Below are positions 36,140 through 44,577 of a stretch of 64,000 nucleotides of DNA, piece by piece. How positions within the stretch are numbered: position 1 is the stretch's first letter; every line of letters starts with the position of its first letter. The notes below the pieces were generated by a model. That model saw only the letters and a list, made by a program, of their open reading frames with translations, searched no databases and was not told the DNA's origin. The translations under genes were made by a program, and so were the position numbers. Source of the stretch: Sphingopyxis fribergensis. Lineage in GTDB: Bacteria; Pseudomonadota; Alphaproteobacteria; Sphingomonadales; Sphingomonadaceae. The DNA is taken from positions 3,448,501 through 3,512,500 of the forward strand of contig NZ_CP009122.1 in assembly GCF_000803645.1 (NCBI RefSeq), written 5' to 3'.

Positions 36140-36161
36140 ATGAGTGTAGCCTTTCGCCGCG
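36140..36161 (+). other. Right attachment site (attR), at the start codon of the elongation-factor gene
   Basis: Begins ATGAGTGTAGCCTTTCGCCG. It differs from the left copy only at the serine codon (AGT for AGC), so the protein is unchanged by insertion. Confidence 0.75.
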
Positions 36162-36616
36162 AGAGCGACGACGAGCATAAGGAACCCGAATATGAGCTGC
36201 CCATTGCGGTCGGCCCGAATCTGGTGACGCCGCGCGGGCTGCGCCTGCTTGGCGAAGAGGTGGCGCGGCTTGAGGGCGAGATCGCGGAAACCGCCGACGA
36301 GGAGGCGCGCAAGAAATTGCAGCGCCGTTTGCGCTATTTTCATACGCGGCAATCGACAGCCGACGTGCAGGCCCCGCCCACCGATGGCAGCGTCGGGATC
36401 GGCAGTCGCGTCACCTATCGGCTGAACAAGGCTGAAAAGGCGATCACGATCGTCGGCGGCGACGAGGCAGACCCCGCACGCGGCCACATCGCCTTTTCCG
36501 CTCCGCTCGCGCGCGCGTTGATGGGCGCCGAGGCGGGCGAAAATGTCGAATATCAGGACCGCGAGGATGCGATCGCGATCCTCGCCGTCGAGCCCGATCC
36601 GGAGACGCAGGCATGA
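36140..36616 (+). CDS. GreA/GreB-family transcription elongation factor
   Basis: 158 residues. The N-terminal coiled-coil region (LVTPRGLRLLGEEVARLEGEIAETADEEARKKLQRRLRYFHTR) and C-terminal FKBP-like domain (VGIGSRVTYRL to EYQDREDAIAILAVEPDPE) are those of Gre factors, which rescue backtracked RNA polymerase. The order suggests a GreB-like member. Its first seven codons form the right copy of the element's duplicated site, so the coding region is restored but everything upstream of the ATG comes from the element. ATGA-coupled to the next small gene. Confidence 0.88.
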   Translation: MSVAFRRESDDEHKEPEYELPIAVGPNLVTPRGLRLLGEEVARLEGEIAETADEEARKKLQRRLRYFHTRQSTADVQAPPTDGSVGIGSRVTYRLNKAEKAITIVGGDEADPARGHIAFSAPLARALMGAEAGENVEYQDREDAIAILAVEPDPETQA

Positions 36617-36792
36617 AAGACAAGTTCGAGCGCCACAAACAGCCGTGGACCCCGGCCGAAATCGACAAGCTTCATACGCTTGCCAAGAAAGGCATGCCGC
36701 TGAAGTCGATCGCGAAGGCGCTGACGCGCAGCGAGGAATCGGTGAAAATCCGTGCCAAGGCCGACAACCTCCCGATTGCAAAGCTGCACTGA
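36613..36792 (+). CDS. Small SANT/Myb-like HTH protein
   Basis: 59 residues (MKDKFERHKQPWTPAEIDKL). PWTPAEIDKLHTLAKKGMPLKSIAKALTRSEESVKIRAKA has the tryptophan-plus-three-helix layout of a SANT/GcrA-like DNA-binding domain. Its ATG overlaps the stop of the Gre-factor gene (ATGA), indicating coupled translation, and a GAGCC spacer leads into the flavoprotein gene six bases later. Confidence 0.8.
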   Translation: MKDKFERHKQPWTPAEIDKLHTLAKKGMPLKSIAKALTRSEESVKIRAKADNLPIAKLH

Positions 36793-36798
36793 GCCACC

Positions 36799-37977
36799 AT
36801 GCCCGCAACCGAATTTGACGCCATCGTGCTGGGTGCCGGCGCGGCCGGGCTGATGTGCGCCGCAGTCGCGGGCGCGCGCGGGCGCCGCGTGCTGCTGCTC
36901 GACCATGCCGATGCGGTGGGGAAAAAGATCCTCATCTCGGGCGGCGGGCGCTGCAATTTCACCAATGTGAACACCGTGCCCGACCGCTTCATCTCGGCGA
37001 ACCCGCATTTCGCGAAGTCGGCGCTCGCGCGCTACACGCCCGCCGATTTCATCGCGCTCGTCGAACGCCACGGCATCGCCTATCATGAGAAAACGCTGGG
37101 ACAGCTCTTCTGCGACGGATCGGCGAAGCAGATCGTCGCGATGCTGCTCGAGGAAGCCGCGAAGGCCGGCGTCGACGTCCGCACGGGCCAGCCCGTGAAC
37201 GATGTCACCCACACCGACGGCAAGTTCACCGTCCGCTTCGGCGACCAACATTTCACCGCCCCCGCGCTCGTCATCGCGACCGGCGGCCCGTCGATTCCCA
37301 AGATGGGCGCCACCGGATTCGCCTACGACCTCGCGCGCCAATTCGGCCTCAAGGTAGTCGAACCCCGACCCGCGCTCGTCCCGCTGACGCTCGGCGGCGA
37401 CGATGTGCTGTTCCGCGAGCTGTCGGGAATCGCCGCGCCGGTCGAAGCGCGCGCGGGCAAGGCGGCGTTCCGCGAGGCCGCGCTCTTCACCCACCGCGGA
37501 CTGTCGGGCCCCGCAATCCTTCAGGTCAGCAGCTATTGGCGTCATGGCGAACCCGTGACGATCGACCTTCTGCCCGATGCCCCGTCGGGTTGGCTGCTCG
37601 AAGCCAAACGCGCCCGGCCGCGGATCCCCCTTCGCGCCGCTCTGGGGGCGCTCATCCCCGACCGACTCGCCGAAACCCTCGCCGAACGCCTCGCGCTCCC
37701 CGGCGAACTCGGCGCCCAGACCGACCGCAAGCTCGCCGATGCCGAGGCGCGTCTCGCCGGCTGGATTTTCCGCCCGAATGGCACCGAAGGCTTCGCAAAA
37801 GCCGAGGTTACGGTCGGCGGAATTTCGACGGCAAACCTGTCCTCGCAAACAATGATGGCCAAAACCGTTCCAAACCTCTATGCGGTCGGCGAGGCCGTAG
37901 ATGTCACAGGGTGGTTAGGCGGCTATAATTTTCAATGGGCCTGGGCCAGCGGGAACGCTGCCGGACAGGTGATTTAA
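36799..37977 (+). CDS. HI0933/BaiN-family FAD-dependent oxidoreductase
   Basis: 392 residues. An FAD dinucleotide-binding motif (VLGAGAAGLMCAAVAGARGRRVLLLD) is followed by the family signature GKKILISGGGRCNFTN, with CNFTN as the diagnostic element. The C-terminus has VTVGGISTANLSSQTMMAKTVPNLYAVGEAVDVTGWLGGYNFQWAWASG. Relatives are flavoproteins of uncertain substrate. Likely cotranscribed with the two genes upstream. Confidence 0.92.
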   Translation: MPATEFDAIVLGAGAAGLMCAAVAGARGRRVLLLDHADAVGKKILISGGGRCNFTNVNTVPDRFISANPHFAKSALARYTPADFIALVERHGIAYHEKTLGQLFCDGSAKQIVAMLLEEAAKAGVDVRTGQPVNDVTHTDGKFTVRFGDQHFTAPALVIATGGPSIPKMGATGFAYDLARQFGLKVVEPRPALVPLTLGGDDVLFRELSGIAAPVEARAGKAAFREAALFTHRGLSGPAILQVSSYWRHGEPVTIDLLPDAPSGWLLEAKRARPRIPLRAALGALIPDRLAETLAERLALPGELGAQTDRKLADAEARLAGWIFRPNGTEGFAKAEVTVGGISTANLSSQTMMAKTVPNLYAVGEAVDVTGWLGGYNFQWAWASGNAAGQVI

Positions 37978-38042
37978 GCCCATTGAGCCCCTTCTGTCGG
38001 CCTGCCACCGCACCGGTGGCCGCCTCTATTATCGAGATAAAA

Positions 38043-39908
38043 ATGCCTTTCGAAAATCTTTCCCCCGTCCTTTCGGACGCCCTTGTCGCGCGCGGTTACG
38101 AAGCGCTCACCCCCGTCCAGACGCAAGTTAGCGAGGATCAGGCCAAGGGCCGCGATCTGCTCGTCTCGGCGCAGACCGGCTCGGGCAAGACCGTCGCTTT
38201 CGGCCTCGCGATGGGCGACGAACTGCTCGAAGAGGGCCGTATGCCCTACGCGACCTCGCCGCTCGCCCTCATCATCGCCCCGACGCGCGAACTCGCGCTG
38301 CAGGTCAGCCGCGAACTGAGCTGGCTTTATGCCAAGGCGGGCGCGCGCATCGCGACCTGCGTCGGCGGCATGGACGCCAGCAAGGAACGCCGCGCGCTCG
38401 GTCAGGGCGTGCAGATCGTCGTCGGCACCCCCGGGCGCCTGCGCGATCACCTCGAACGCGGCGCGCTCGACCTGTCGGCGCTCCGCGTTGCCGTGCTCGA
38501 CGAAGCCGACGAAATGCTCGACATGGGCTTTCGCGACGACCTTGAGGAAATCCTCGACGGCACCCCCGCGACTCGCCGCACCTTGCTCTTCTCCGCCACG
38601 ATCCCCAACCCGATCGTCCAACTCGCCAAGCGGTACCAGAAGGACGCGCTGCGCATCTCGACCGTCGGCCAGGACCGCGGCCATGGCGACATCGCCTATC
38701 AGGCGGTGACCGTCGCCCCCGCCGACATCGAAGGCGCCGTCGTCAACCTGCTCCGCCTGCACGACGCCGAAACCGCGATGCTGTTCTGCGCCACGCGCGA
38801 CAATGTCCGCCGCCTCCACGCCAGCCTTGTCGAGCGCGGCTTCGCTGCCGTCGCCTTGTCAGGCGAGCATAGCCAGAATGAGCGCAACGCCGCACTGCAG
38901 GCGCTGCGCGACCGCCGCGCCAAGGTCTGTGTCGCGACCGACGTCGCCGCGCGCGGTATCGATCTGCCGACGCTCAGCCTCGTCATCCACGTCGAAATTC
39001 CGCGCGACGCCGAGGCGCTCCAGCACCGTTCGGGCCGCACCGGCCGCGCGGGCAAAAAGGGCACCGCGGTCATCATCGTCCCCTATCCGCGCCGCCGCCG
39101 CGTCGACGGCATGCTGCGCGGGGCACGCATCAACGCCGAATGGATGGAAGCCCCCACCGCCGCCGACGTGCGCAAGCGCGATCAGGAACGGCTGATGGAG
39201 AAACTGCTCACGCCCGTCGAGCATGAGCCCGAAGATGTGGAACTCGCGCAGCGCCTGATGGCCGAGCGCACCCCCGAAGACATCGCCGCGTCGCTGGTGC
39301 AGGCGCACCGCGCGCTGATGCCGCCGCCCGAGGATCTGATCGACAACGGCCCGCGCGGCCGCGACGGTGCCGGCCGTCCCGAGCGCGGCGAGCGGTTCGA
39401 GCGCCCGGAACGCGGCGCCGGCGGCGACCAGCGCGAAGGATTCGAGGACAGCGTCTGGTTCCGCCTCAACATCGGCCGCCACCAGAACGCCGATCCGCGC
39501 TGGATCCTGCCGCTCCTTTGCCGCCGCGGCCATGTCAGCAAGAACGAGATCGGCGCAATCCGCATCGGTCCCAAGGAAACGATGTTCAACATCCCGCGCG
39601 CGATCGCCGATCGTTTTGCCGAAGCCGTGGTGCGCAGCGCCAACGAGGATGGCGAGGACGATAGCGGCGTATCGATCACGCCCGCACCCGACGGCCCGAC
39701 CTATCCGCCGCGCCGCGACAAAGCTGGGCATTCGGGCCCGCGTGACGGCGCCCCGCGCAGCACGCTCGGCCGCGCGCCCGGCGGCGACCGCGGTTTCGGC
39801 GACCGTTCGGGTCCGCGGGGCCCGCGTGGTCCGGGCGGCCCGGGTGGCAACGACAGATACAAGCCCAAACCCTACGGTCAGCGCAGCCCGCGCCGTCCGT
39901 CGAAGTAA
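38043..39908 (+). CDS. DEAD-box RNA helicase with DbpA-like C-terminal domain
   Basis: 621 residues from the ATG at 38043. Core motifs in order: Q motif (GYEALTPVQTQV), AQTGSGKT, PTRELALQV, TPGR, DEAD in VLDEADEMLDMGF, SAT, and HRSGRTGRAGKKG. Around residues 470-540 a DbpA/CsdA-type RNA-binding domain is present (SVWFRLNIGRHQNADPRWIL, IGAIRIGPKETMFNIP). The tail is Gly/Arg/Pro-rich (GDRGFGDRSGPRGPRGPGG), RGG-like. Probably acts in ribosome assembly or RNA decay. Confidence 0.95.
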   Translation: MPFENLSPVLSDALVARGYEALTPVQTQVSEDQAKGRDLLVSAQTGSGKTVAFGLAMGDELLEEGRMPYATSPLALIIAPTRELALQVSRELSWLYAKAGARIATCVGGMDASKERRALGQGVQIVVGTPGRLRDHLERGALDLSALRVAVLDEADEMLDMGFRDDLEEILDGTPATRRTLLFSATIPNPIVQLAKRYQKDALRISTVGQDRGHGDIAYQAVTVAPADIEGAVVNLLRLHDAETAMLFCATRDNVRRLHASLVERGFAAVALSGEHSQNERNAALQALRDRRAKVCVATDVAARGIDLPTLSLVIHVEIPRDAEALQHRSGRTGRAGKKGTAVIIVPYPRRRRVDGMLRGARINAEWMEAPTAADVRKRDQERLMEKLLTPVEHEPEDVELAQRLMAERTPEDIAASLVQAHRALMPPPEDLIDNGPRGRDGAGRPERGERFERPERGAGGDQREGFEDSVWFRLNIGRHQNADPRWILPLLCRRGHVSKNEIGAIRIGPKETMFNIPRAIADRFAEAVVRSANEDGEDDSGVSITPAPDGPTYPPRRDKAGHSGPRDGAPRSTLGRAPGGDRGFGDRSGPRGPRGPGGPGGNDRYKPKPYGQRSPRRPSK

Positions 39909-39913
39909 ACCGA

Positions 39914-40045
39914 CAAGCCCTCTCCTTCAGGGAAGGGCAGCGAGAATTGCCAGCTTGCTGGCTTAGTCGCAGCGAGTGGGGTCCATCGGCCTTGCTCCAC
40001 GTCGACCGACCCCACCCCAACCCCTCCCCCGACGGGGAGGGGCTT
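39914..40045. repeat. Intergenic inverted repeat, family C, copy 2
   Basis: Outer arms CAAGCCCTCTCCTTCAGGGA and CCGACGGGGAGGGGCTT, with inner GACCCCACCCCAACCCC near the right. Same design as the copy at 23672-23803. It separates the helicase and quinone oxidoreductase genes. Confidence 0.75.
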
Positions 40046-40112
40046 TCGTCGCTTGACCCTTGCGCCACAGCTTCTGCCGCCCCAGATGGACCGGACAGCA
40101 GGAGAGCGGCGC

Positions 40113-41099
40113 ATGAAAGCGATCGAAGCCTTTATCGAAAGCCAGGGCGGCCCCGAGGTCATCGACTGGCGCGAGGTGATGATCGGCGACCCCGGCCCCG
40201 GGCAGGTGCTGCTCCGTCAGACTGCGGTCGGGCTGAACTATCTCGACACTTACCACCGCGACGGCACCTATCCCGTCCCGCTGCCGAGCGGCCTCGGTGT
40301 CGAATCCGCCGGTGAAGTGATCGCCGTCGGCGCCGATGTCCACGGCTTCCAGCCCGGCGACCGCGCCGCGACCTTCGGCCCCGAACGCAATGCCTATGCC
40401 AGCGCGCGCCTCGTCGGCGCGGCATCCTTGTTCAAACTCCCCGCCGATATCGACGACGAAACCGCCGCCGCCGCGCTGCTGAAAGCCTGCACCGTCGAGA
40501 TGCTCATCGAGCGATGCGCGAAGGTCGAGGCGGGATCGACCGTCCTCGTCCATGCCGCGGCGGGCGGGGTCGGACTAATCCTCGTCCAGTGGCTGAAGGC
40601 GATCGGCGCGACCGTGATCGGTACTGTCAGCACCGAAGCCAAGGCGCACGCCGCGCGCGAAGCCGGCGCCGACCATGTGCTGATGTACAAGAGCGACGAT
40701 GTCGCGGCGCATGTCCGCGAGATCACCGATGGTCAGGGCGTGCCGGTCACTTTCGACGGCATCGGCATGGCGACGTGGGACGTCTCGCTAAAGGCCACCG
40801 CGCGGCGCGGGCTGATCGTAAGCTATGGCAATGCCGGCGGCCCCGTGACCGGGGTCAACCTCGGCATCCTCGCGCAGCACGGCTCGCAATTTGTGACGCG
40901 CCCGACGCTGTTCGACTATTATCACCTGCCCGGCGAACGCGCCGCAGGCGCCGCACGCGTCTTCGAGATGATCGAAAGCGGCGCGGTGCGGATCACCGTT
41001 GGCCAGCGCTATTCGCTACAGGACGCCGCGCGCGCGCATGCCGATTTGCAGGCGGGGCGCACGACGGGTTCGACGTTGCTGATTCCCGAGCACAGCTAA
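40113..41099 (+). CDS. NADPH:quinone oxidoreductase (zinc-independent MDR family)
   Basis: 328 residues from the ATG at 40113, preceded by GGAGAG. Typical QOR features are GLNYLDTYHRDGTYPVPLPSGLGVE, the nucleotide-binding VHAAAGGVGLILVQWLKAIGATVIG and the C-terminal ARAHADLQAGRTTGSTLL. The zinc ligands of alcohol dehydrogenases are absent. It reduces quinones with NADPH in the cytoplasm. Confidence 0.93.
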   Translation: MKAIEAFIESQGGPEVIDWREVMIGDPGPGQVLLRQTAVGLNYLDTYHRDGTYPVPLPSGLGVESAGEVIAVGADVHGFQPGDRAATFGPERNAYASARLVGAASLFKLPADIDDETAAAALLKACTVEMLIERCAKVEAGSTVLVHAAAGGVGLILVQWLKAIGATVIGTVSTEAKAHAAREAGADHVLMYKSDDVAAHVREITDGQGVPVTFDGIGMATWDVSLKATARRGLIVSYGNAGGPVTGVNLGILAQHGSQFVTRPTLFDYYHLPGERAAGAARVFEMIESGAVRITVGQRYSLQDAARAHADLQAGRTTGSTLLIPEHS

Positions 41100-41128
41100 A
41101 ACCCCTCCCACGAGCGGGAGGCTAGAAG

Positions 41129-41977
41129 CTAGGCCTTCAACCTTTCCGCATGCCACGCGACATGCTCGGCCAAAAAGGTCGAGATGAAATAATAGCTGTG
41201 GTCGTACCCCGGCTGCATCCGGATTTCGGCTTTCTGCCCCGCCGCCTCGCACGCCTCGACCAGCAGATGCGTTTTGAGCTGCTCAGCCAGGAAATTGTCG
41301 GCCTCGCCCTGATCGACGAGCAGGTCGGGCACGCGGAGCCCCATCGAAAGCAGGGTGCAGGCGTCATAGGCGCGCCAATTCTCCCGGTTCTCGCCGAGAT
41401 AATTGCCGAGCGCCTTCTCGCCCCACGGGCATTGCTGCGGCGCGACGATCGGTGAAAAGGCCGACACCGAACGAAAGCGATCCTGATTGCGCAGCCCGAT
41501 CGTCAGTGCGCCATGCCCGCCCATCGAATGGCCGGTGATCGCCTGCCGCGTCAGATCGGCGCTCGCGAAATTGCGCAGCACCAAAGAAGGTAATTCGTCC
41601 TCGACGTACGAGCGCATCCGGTAGTTCTTCGCCCAAGGCTCCTCGGTCGCGTCGACATAGAAGCCCGCGCCCAGCCCGAAATCCCACGCCGCGTCGGGAT
41701 CGTCGGGAACCCCTTCGCCGCGCGGGCTGGTGTCGGGGGCGATAAAGATCACGCCATGCTTGGCGCAGGCGGCGCGATATTCGCCCTTCTCCATCACATT
41801 GGCGTGGGTGCACGTCAGCCCCGACAGATACCAGAGCACGGGCAATTTAGCGCCCGGTTCGTGGTCGGGGACGAAGACCGCAAAGGTCATATCGGTGCCG
41901 GTGACGGTGCTCGCATGTTTGTACACGCCTTGCGTGCCGCCATGGCTGCGGGTGGTGGAGAGGGTTTCGATGGGCAT
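41129..41977 (-). CDS. fghA: S-formylglutathione hydrolase
   Basis: 282 residues, full length. An alpha/beta hydrolase with the nucleophile in GHSMGGHGALTIGL, the oxyanion region LWYLSGLTCTHANVMEKG and a C-terminal catalytic histidine in YDHSYYFISTFLAEHVAWH. It hydrolyses S-formylglutathione to formate and glutathione, the step after the frmA product encoded at 45589-46701. The two genes are on the same strand but separated by four others. Confidence 0.96.
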   Translation of the reverse strand: MPIETLSTTRSHGGTQGVYKHASTVTGTDMTFAVFVPDHEPGAKLPVLWYLSGLTCTHANVMEKGEYRAACAKHGVIFIAPDTSPRGEGVPDDPDAAWDFGLGAGFYVDATEEPWAKNYRMRSYVEDELPSLVLRNFASADLTRQAITGHSMGGHGALTIGLRNQDRFRSVSAFSPIVAPQQCPWGEKALGNYLGENRENWRAYDACTLLSMGLRVPDLLVDQGEADNFLAEQLKTHLLVEACEAAGQKAEIRMQPGYDHSYYFISTFLAEHVAWHAERLKA

Positions 41978-42039
41978 GCCGAGCTTGTGCCGCGCGCGAG
42001 CGAACGGCGCAACCCCGCCGTCGCTGTGCCGGTGGACCG

Positions 42040-42624
42040 CTAGGCGGCGGCCGCGGCGATGCCCGTTGCCGGAGTCGCGGCGATGAACGCCCGCAGCGCC
42101 GCCCGATAGTCAGGCCCCGCCGCCGCCAGCTGCGCCTCGTCCAGAGCATTGGCATAATAGAGGATGTGCGGCGGATGCCAGGGCATGCCCGCGCGGATTG
42201 CGGTGGCGCGAAGCGGCGTAAAAATATCCTCGAGCGAGATCGCGATCTTGCCGGCAGGCTGGTAGTTCTCGGGGGTGTTTCCAACGGTCGCGGCCAGCAT
42301 CAACGGCGTGCCTTCGAGCCGGTCACCTTCGGTTTCGGCGAAGACATAAAACATCCGCGTGAAAACGGCATCGATCCAGTCCTTCATCAGCGACGGCACC
42401 GAGTACCATTGAACGGGGAATTGGAAGACGACCCGGTCGGCGCCCAGCAACCGCTGCGCTTCGACCGCGCCGTCGGTCATCAGGTCGATCCGGCGATCGG
42501 GAAATAGCGCCGCCATGTCGACGACCTCGACGTCTTCGACCTCGACCGCGGCGCGCGCCAGCGCCGCATTGGCAACCGATTTGTCGGGATCGGGATGGAA
42601 CATCAATATCAGGGTCTTGCTCAT
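42040..42624 (-). CDS. Flavodoxin-fold NAD(P)H-dependent oxidoreductase (KefF/MdaB-like)
   Basis: 194 residues. KTLILMFHPDPDKSVANAAL is the FMN phosphate-binding loop, and VVFQFPVQWYSVPSLMKDWIDAVF is the signature second flavin-contact segment of the NQO1/KefF family. It reduces quinones or related electrophiles by two electrons. The start follows GGAGGCAATC. Divergent from a LysR regulator 88 bases away, which probably controls it. Confidence 0.92.
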   Translation of the reverse strand: MSKTLILMFHPDPDKSVANAALARAAVEVEDVEVVDMAALFPDRRIDLMTDGAVEAQRLLGADRVVFQFPVQWYSVPSLMKDWIDAVFTRMFYVFAETEGDRLEGTPLMLAATVGNTPENYQPAGKIAISLEDIFTPLRATAIRAGMPWHPPHILYYANALDEAQLAAAGPDYRAALRAFIAATPATGIAAAAA

Positions 42625-42712
42625 GATTGCCTCCTTGGCTTCGATGAGACGGACATGGTTCCAGACATAAAATCATTCCAATTTATATTAAATATAGTCT
42701 ATTATCGACCAA

Positions 42713-43639
42713 ATGAATTTAAGGGCGATCGACCTCAACTTGCTGGTGATCCTCGACGCGCTGCTCGACGAGGCGCATGTCAGCCGCGCCGCGCAGCGCC
42801 TCGGGCTGACCCAGCCAGCGGTCTCGGCGGCGCTACAACGGTGCCGCGCATTGTTCGACGACCCGCTGCTCGAACGGGGTCGTGCGGTCATGCGCCGCAC
42901 GCCGCGCGGCGAAGGGCTTCGTGCGCCGCTGAAAACGCTGCTGGGCGAGGTCGAAGCGCTGATCGATCCGCCCGAAGTGCCGCTGGATCAGATCCGGCAA
43001 TCGATCCGTATAATGATCGCCGACCAGATCGCGGCGCTGCTCCTCCCCCAATTGCTCGACCGCCTTCAGGCGACCGCACCGGGAATCGATCTCGTCGTCC
43101 GCTCATGGCGCGGCGCCGAACAGGCCTATACCGACTTGCTCAGCGGCGACATCCATCTGGCGATGTCGCTTTTCGACCGCGACGCCGAGGGGCTCGATCG
43201 CCAGCATATCCTCGACGAACATTATGTCGTCGTGATGCGTCGCGGCCATCCCGCCGCGGCGGCGTTCGACCTCGATGCCTGGCTCGCCTTTCCGCATGTC
43301 GTGGTGTCGGGATCGGGCGCAACGCGGACGCCGCTCGACGCGCGGCTCGGCGCACTCGGCTACCGGCGGCGTGTCGGGATCGTCGTCCCCAGCTTCATGA
43401 TGGTGCCCGACATCCTGCTCGCCACCGATTTCATCGCGATGATGCCCGCACACGCGATCCTCGAAGGATTGCACGACCGGATCGTCGTCCATGCGCCGCC
43501 GCTGCCCGTCGACGGCTTTCCGCTCCACCTCGCTTGGGCCAGCCGGTCGCGGGGCGACCGGGGGTTGATGCATGTGACGGACGAGTTGGCCGACCTGGTC
43601 GCTGCGCGCATCGCGCCCAGACCGACAACGGCCCGGTGA
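42713..43639 (+). CDS. LysR-family transcriptional regulator
   Basis: 308 residues. The N-terminal winged HTH is standard (LRAIDLNLLVILDALLDEAHVSRAAQRLGLTQPAVSAALQRCRALFDDPLLER), followed by a periplasmic-binding-like effector domain (IRIMIADQIAALLLPQLLDRL). The fold start resembles NodD/PcpR-type members. It is divergent from the quinone reductase gene; the gap contains an AT-rich imperfect palindrome (ATTTATATTAAATAT) that may be the operator. Confidence 0.95.
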   Translation: MNLRAIDLNLLVILDALLDEAHVSRAAQRLGLTQPAVSAALQRCRALFDDPLLERGRAVMRRTPRGEGLRAPLKTLLGEVEALIDPPEVPLDQIRQSIRIMIADQIAALLLPQLLDRLQATAPGIDLVVRSWRGAEQAYTDLLSGDIHLAMSLFDRDAEGLDRQHILDEHYVVVMRRGHPAAAAFDLDAWLAFPHVVVSGSGATRTPLDARLGALGYRRRVGIVVPSFMMVPDILLATDFIAMMPAHAILEGLHDRIVVHAPPLPVDGFPLHLAWASRSRGDRGLMHVTDELADLVAARIAPRPTTAR

Positions 43640-43643
43640 TCGG

Positions 43644-44147
43644 CTAGGCCGCGACGACCGGTATCGCCGCCACCCGCGGCGCATGTCCCCAATGGCGCAG
43701 CAGGTCGAGGATCGCCGCGCCCGACAGGCCCAGCGTCGCGGTGTTGCGGAGCGGATGGACGTTGACCGGGTCGGCAGCCGCCAGCACCGCGTCGAGCACC
43801 ACGGTAACGCTCCCCGGCGGCGCATTGACCGCGGCGAGCGGCGTCACCGATCCCGGCGCGATGCCGAGCAGGCGCCGCATATCGTCAGCCTTGGCGAAGC
43901 TGACCCGTTTGCATCCGATCGCGGCGGGCAGCGCCTTCAGGTCGACGCGCGCTTCCGACGGCACGGTGACGAGCCAGAACGCCCCGCCCGCATCCTTCAG
44001 GAACAGATTCTTCGTATGCGCGCCGGGGATGGCGGCATTCACTCCGTCGCTTTCGGCAACGGTGAACACCGCTTCATGCTCGTGCGCGGCGAAGGGGATG
44101 GCGAGTGCACCAAGGTCCGCCAGCAATCCCGCTTCGCCGCGCATCAT
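43644..44147 (-). CDS. YbaK/ProX-type tRNA trans-editing deacylase
   Basis: 167 residues from the ATG at 44147. The family features are FAAHEHEAVFTVAESDGVNAAIPGAHTKNLFLKDAGG, the conserved lysine/histidine substrate pocket, and GSVTPLAAVN, matching the GxxxPxG region. Such proteins hydrolyse mischarged Ala- or Cys-tRNA(Pro). A longer start at 44171 would overlap the VOC gene. Convergent with lysR, four bases apart. Confidence 0.9.
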   Translation of the reverse strand: MMRGEAGLLADLGALAIPFAAHEHEAVFTVAESDGVNAAIPGAHTKNLFLKDAGGAFWLVTVPSEARVDLKALPAAIGCKRVSFAKADDMRRLLGIAPGSVTPLAAVNAPPGSVTVVLDAVLAAADPVNVHPLRNTATLGLSGAAILDLLRHWGHAPRVAAIPVVAA

Positions 44148-44149
44148 GA

Positions 44150-44527
44150 TCACATGCGCTTGAGCGCGCAAATCTTGTTGCCGGCGGGATCGCGCAGATA
44201 GGCGAGATACATGCTGCCCATTTCGCTGGTGCGAACGCCCGGCGGGTCTTCGCAGGGGGTACCGCCATTGGCGACGCCCGCGGCGTGCCAGGCGTCGCCC
44301 TGTTCGGGCGATTCGACCGCGAAGCCAACCGTGCCGCCATTGGCATGGCAGGCGGGTTCGCCGTTGATCGGCACCGAGACGGCGAAGATGCCGGTCTTGC
44401 TCATATAGAAGAGCCGGCCTTTGGGGTCGATGACACCCTCGGGCCCGCCCAGTTCGGCGAAGAGCGCATCGTAAAATTTCTTGGACGCGGCGATGTCGTT
44501 CGCCCCCACCATGACGTGACTGAACAT
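44150..44527 (-). CDS. VOC-family (glyoxalase-like) protein
   Basis: 125 residues with one beta-alpha-beta-beta-beta unit at each end: MFSHVMVGANDIAASKKFYDALFAELGG and YLAYLRDPAGNKICALKRM. The first histidine and the late RDPxGN motif suit metal binding. Function not determined: glyoxalase, dioxygenase or resistance protein are all possible. Its stop is two bases before the deacylase start. Confidence 0.88.
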   Translation of the reverse strand: MFSHVMVGANDIAASKKFYDALFAELGGPEGVIDPKGRLFYMSKTGIFAVSVPINGEPACHANGGTVGFAVESPEQGDAWHAAGVANGGTPCEDPPGVRTSEMGSMYLAYLRDPAGNKICALKRM

Positions 44528-44577
44528 TTCTCTCTCCCTTTTCGTTGCGAATCGATACCGAACGTCTGCCAGCCTTG

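Larger units (their letters stand above)
32923..36161. mobile_element. Small integrated element carrying a retron-type RT, inserted at the start of the greA/greB-family gene
   Basis: The first 22 bases of the elongation-factor gene occur twice: at 32923-32944, in front of a truncated reading frame, and at 36140-36161, where the intact gene begins. They differ at one position, a synonymous serine codon. Between them lie about 3.2 kb of lower-GC DNA with reverse transcriptase, two XRE proteins, a small cationic protein, a TM protein and an AlpA-like protein. A 10-bp motif (GTGGGATACG type) recurs near both ends in opposite orientations. No integrase, transposase or replication gene was found inside. 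Confidence 0.8.
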
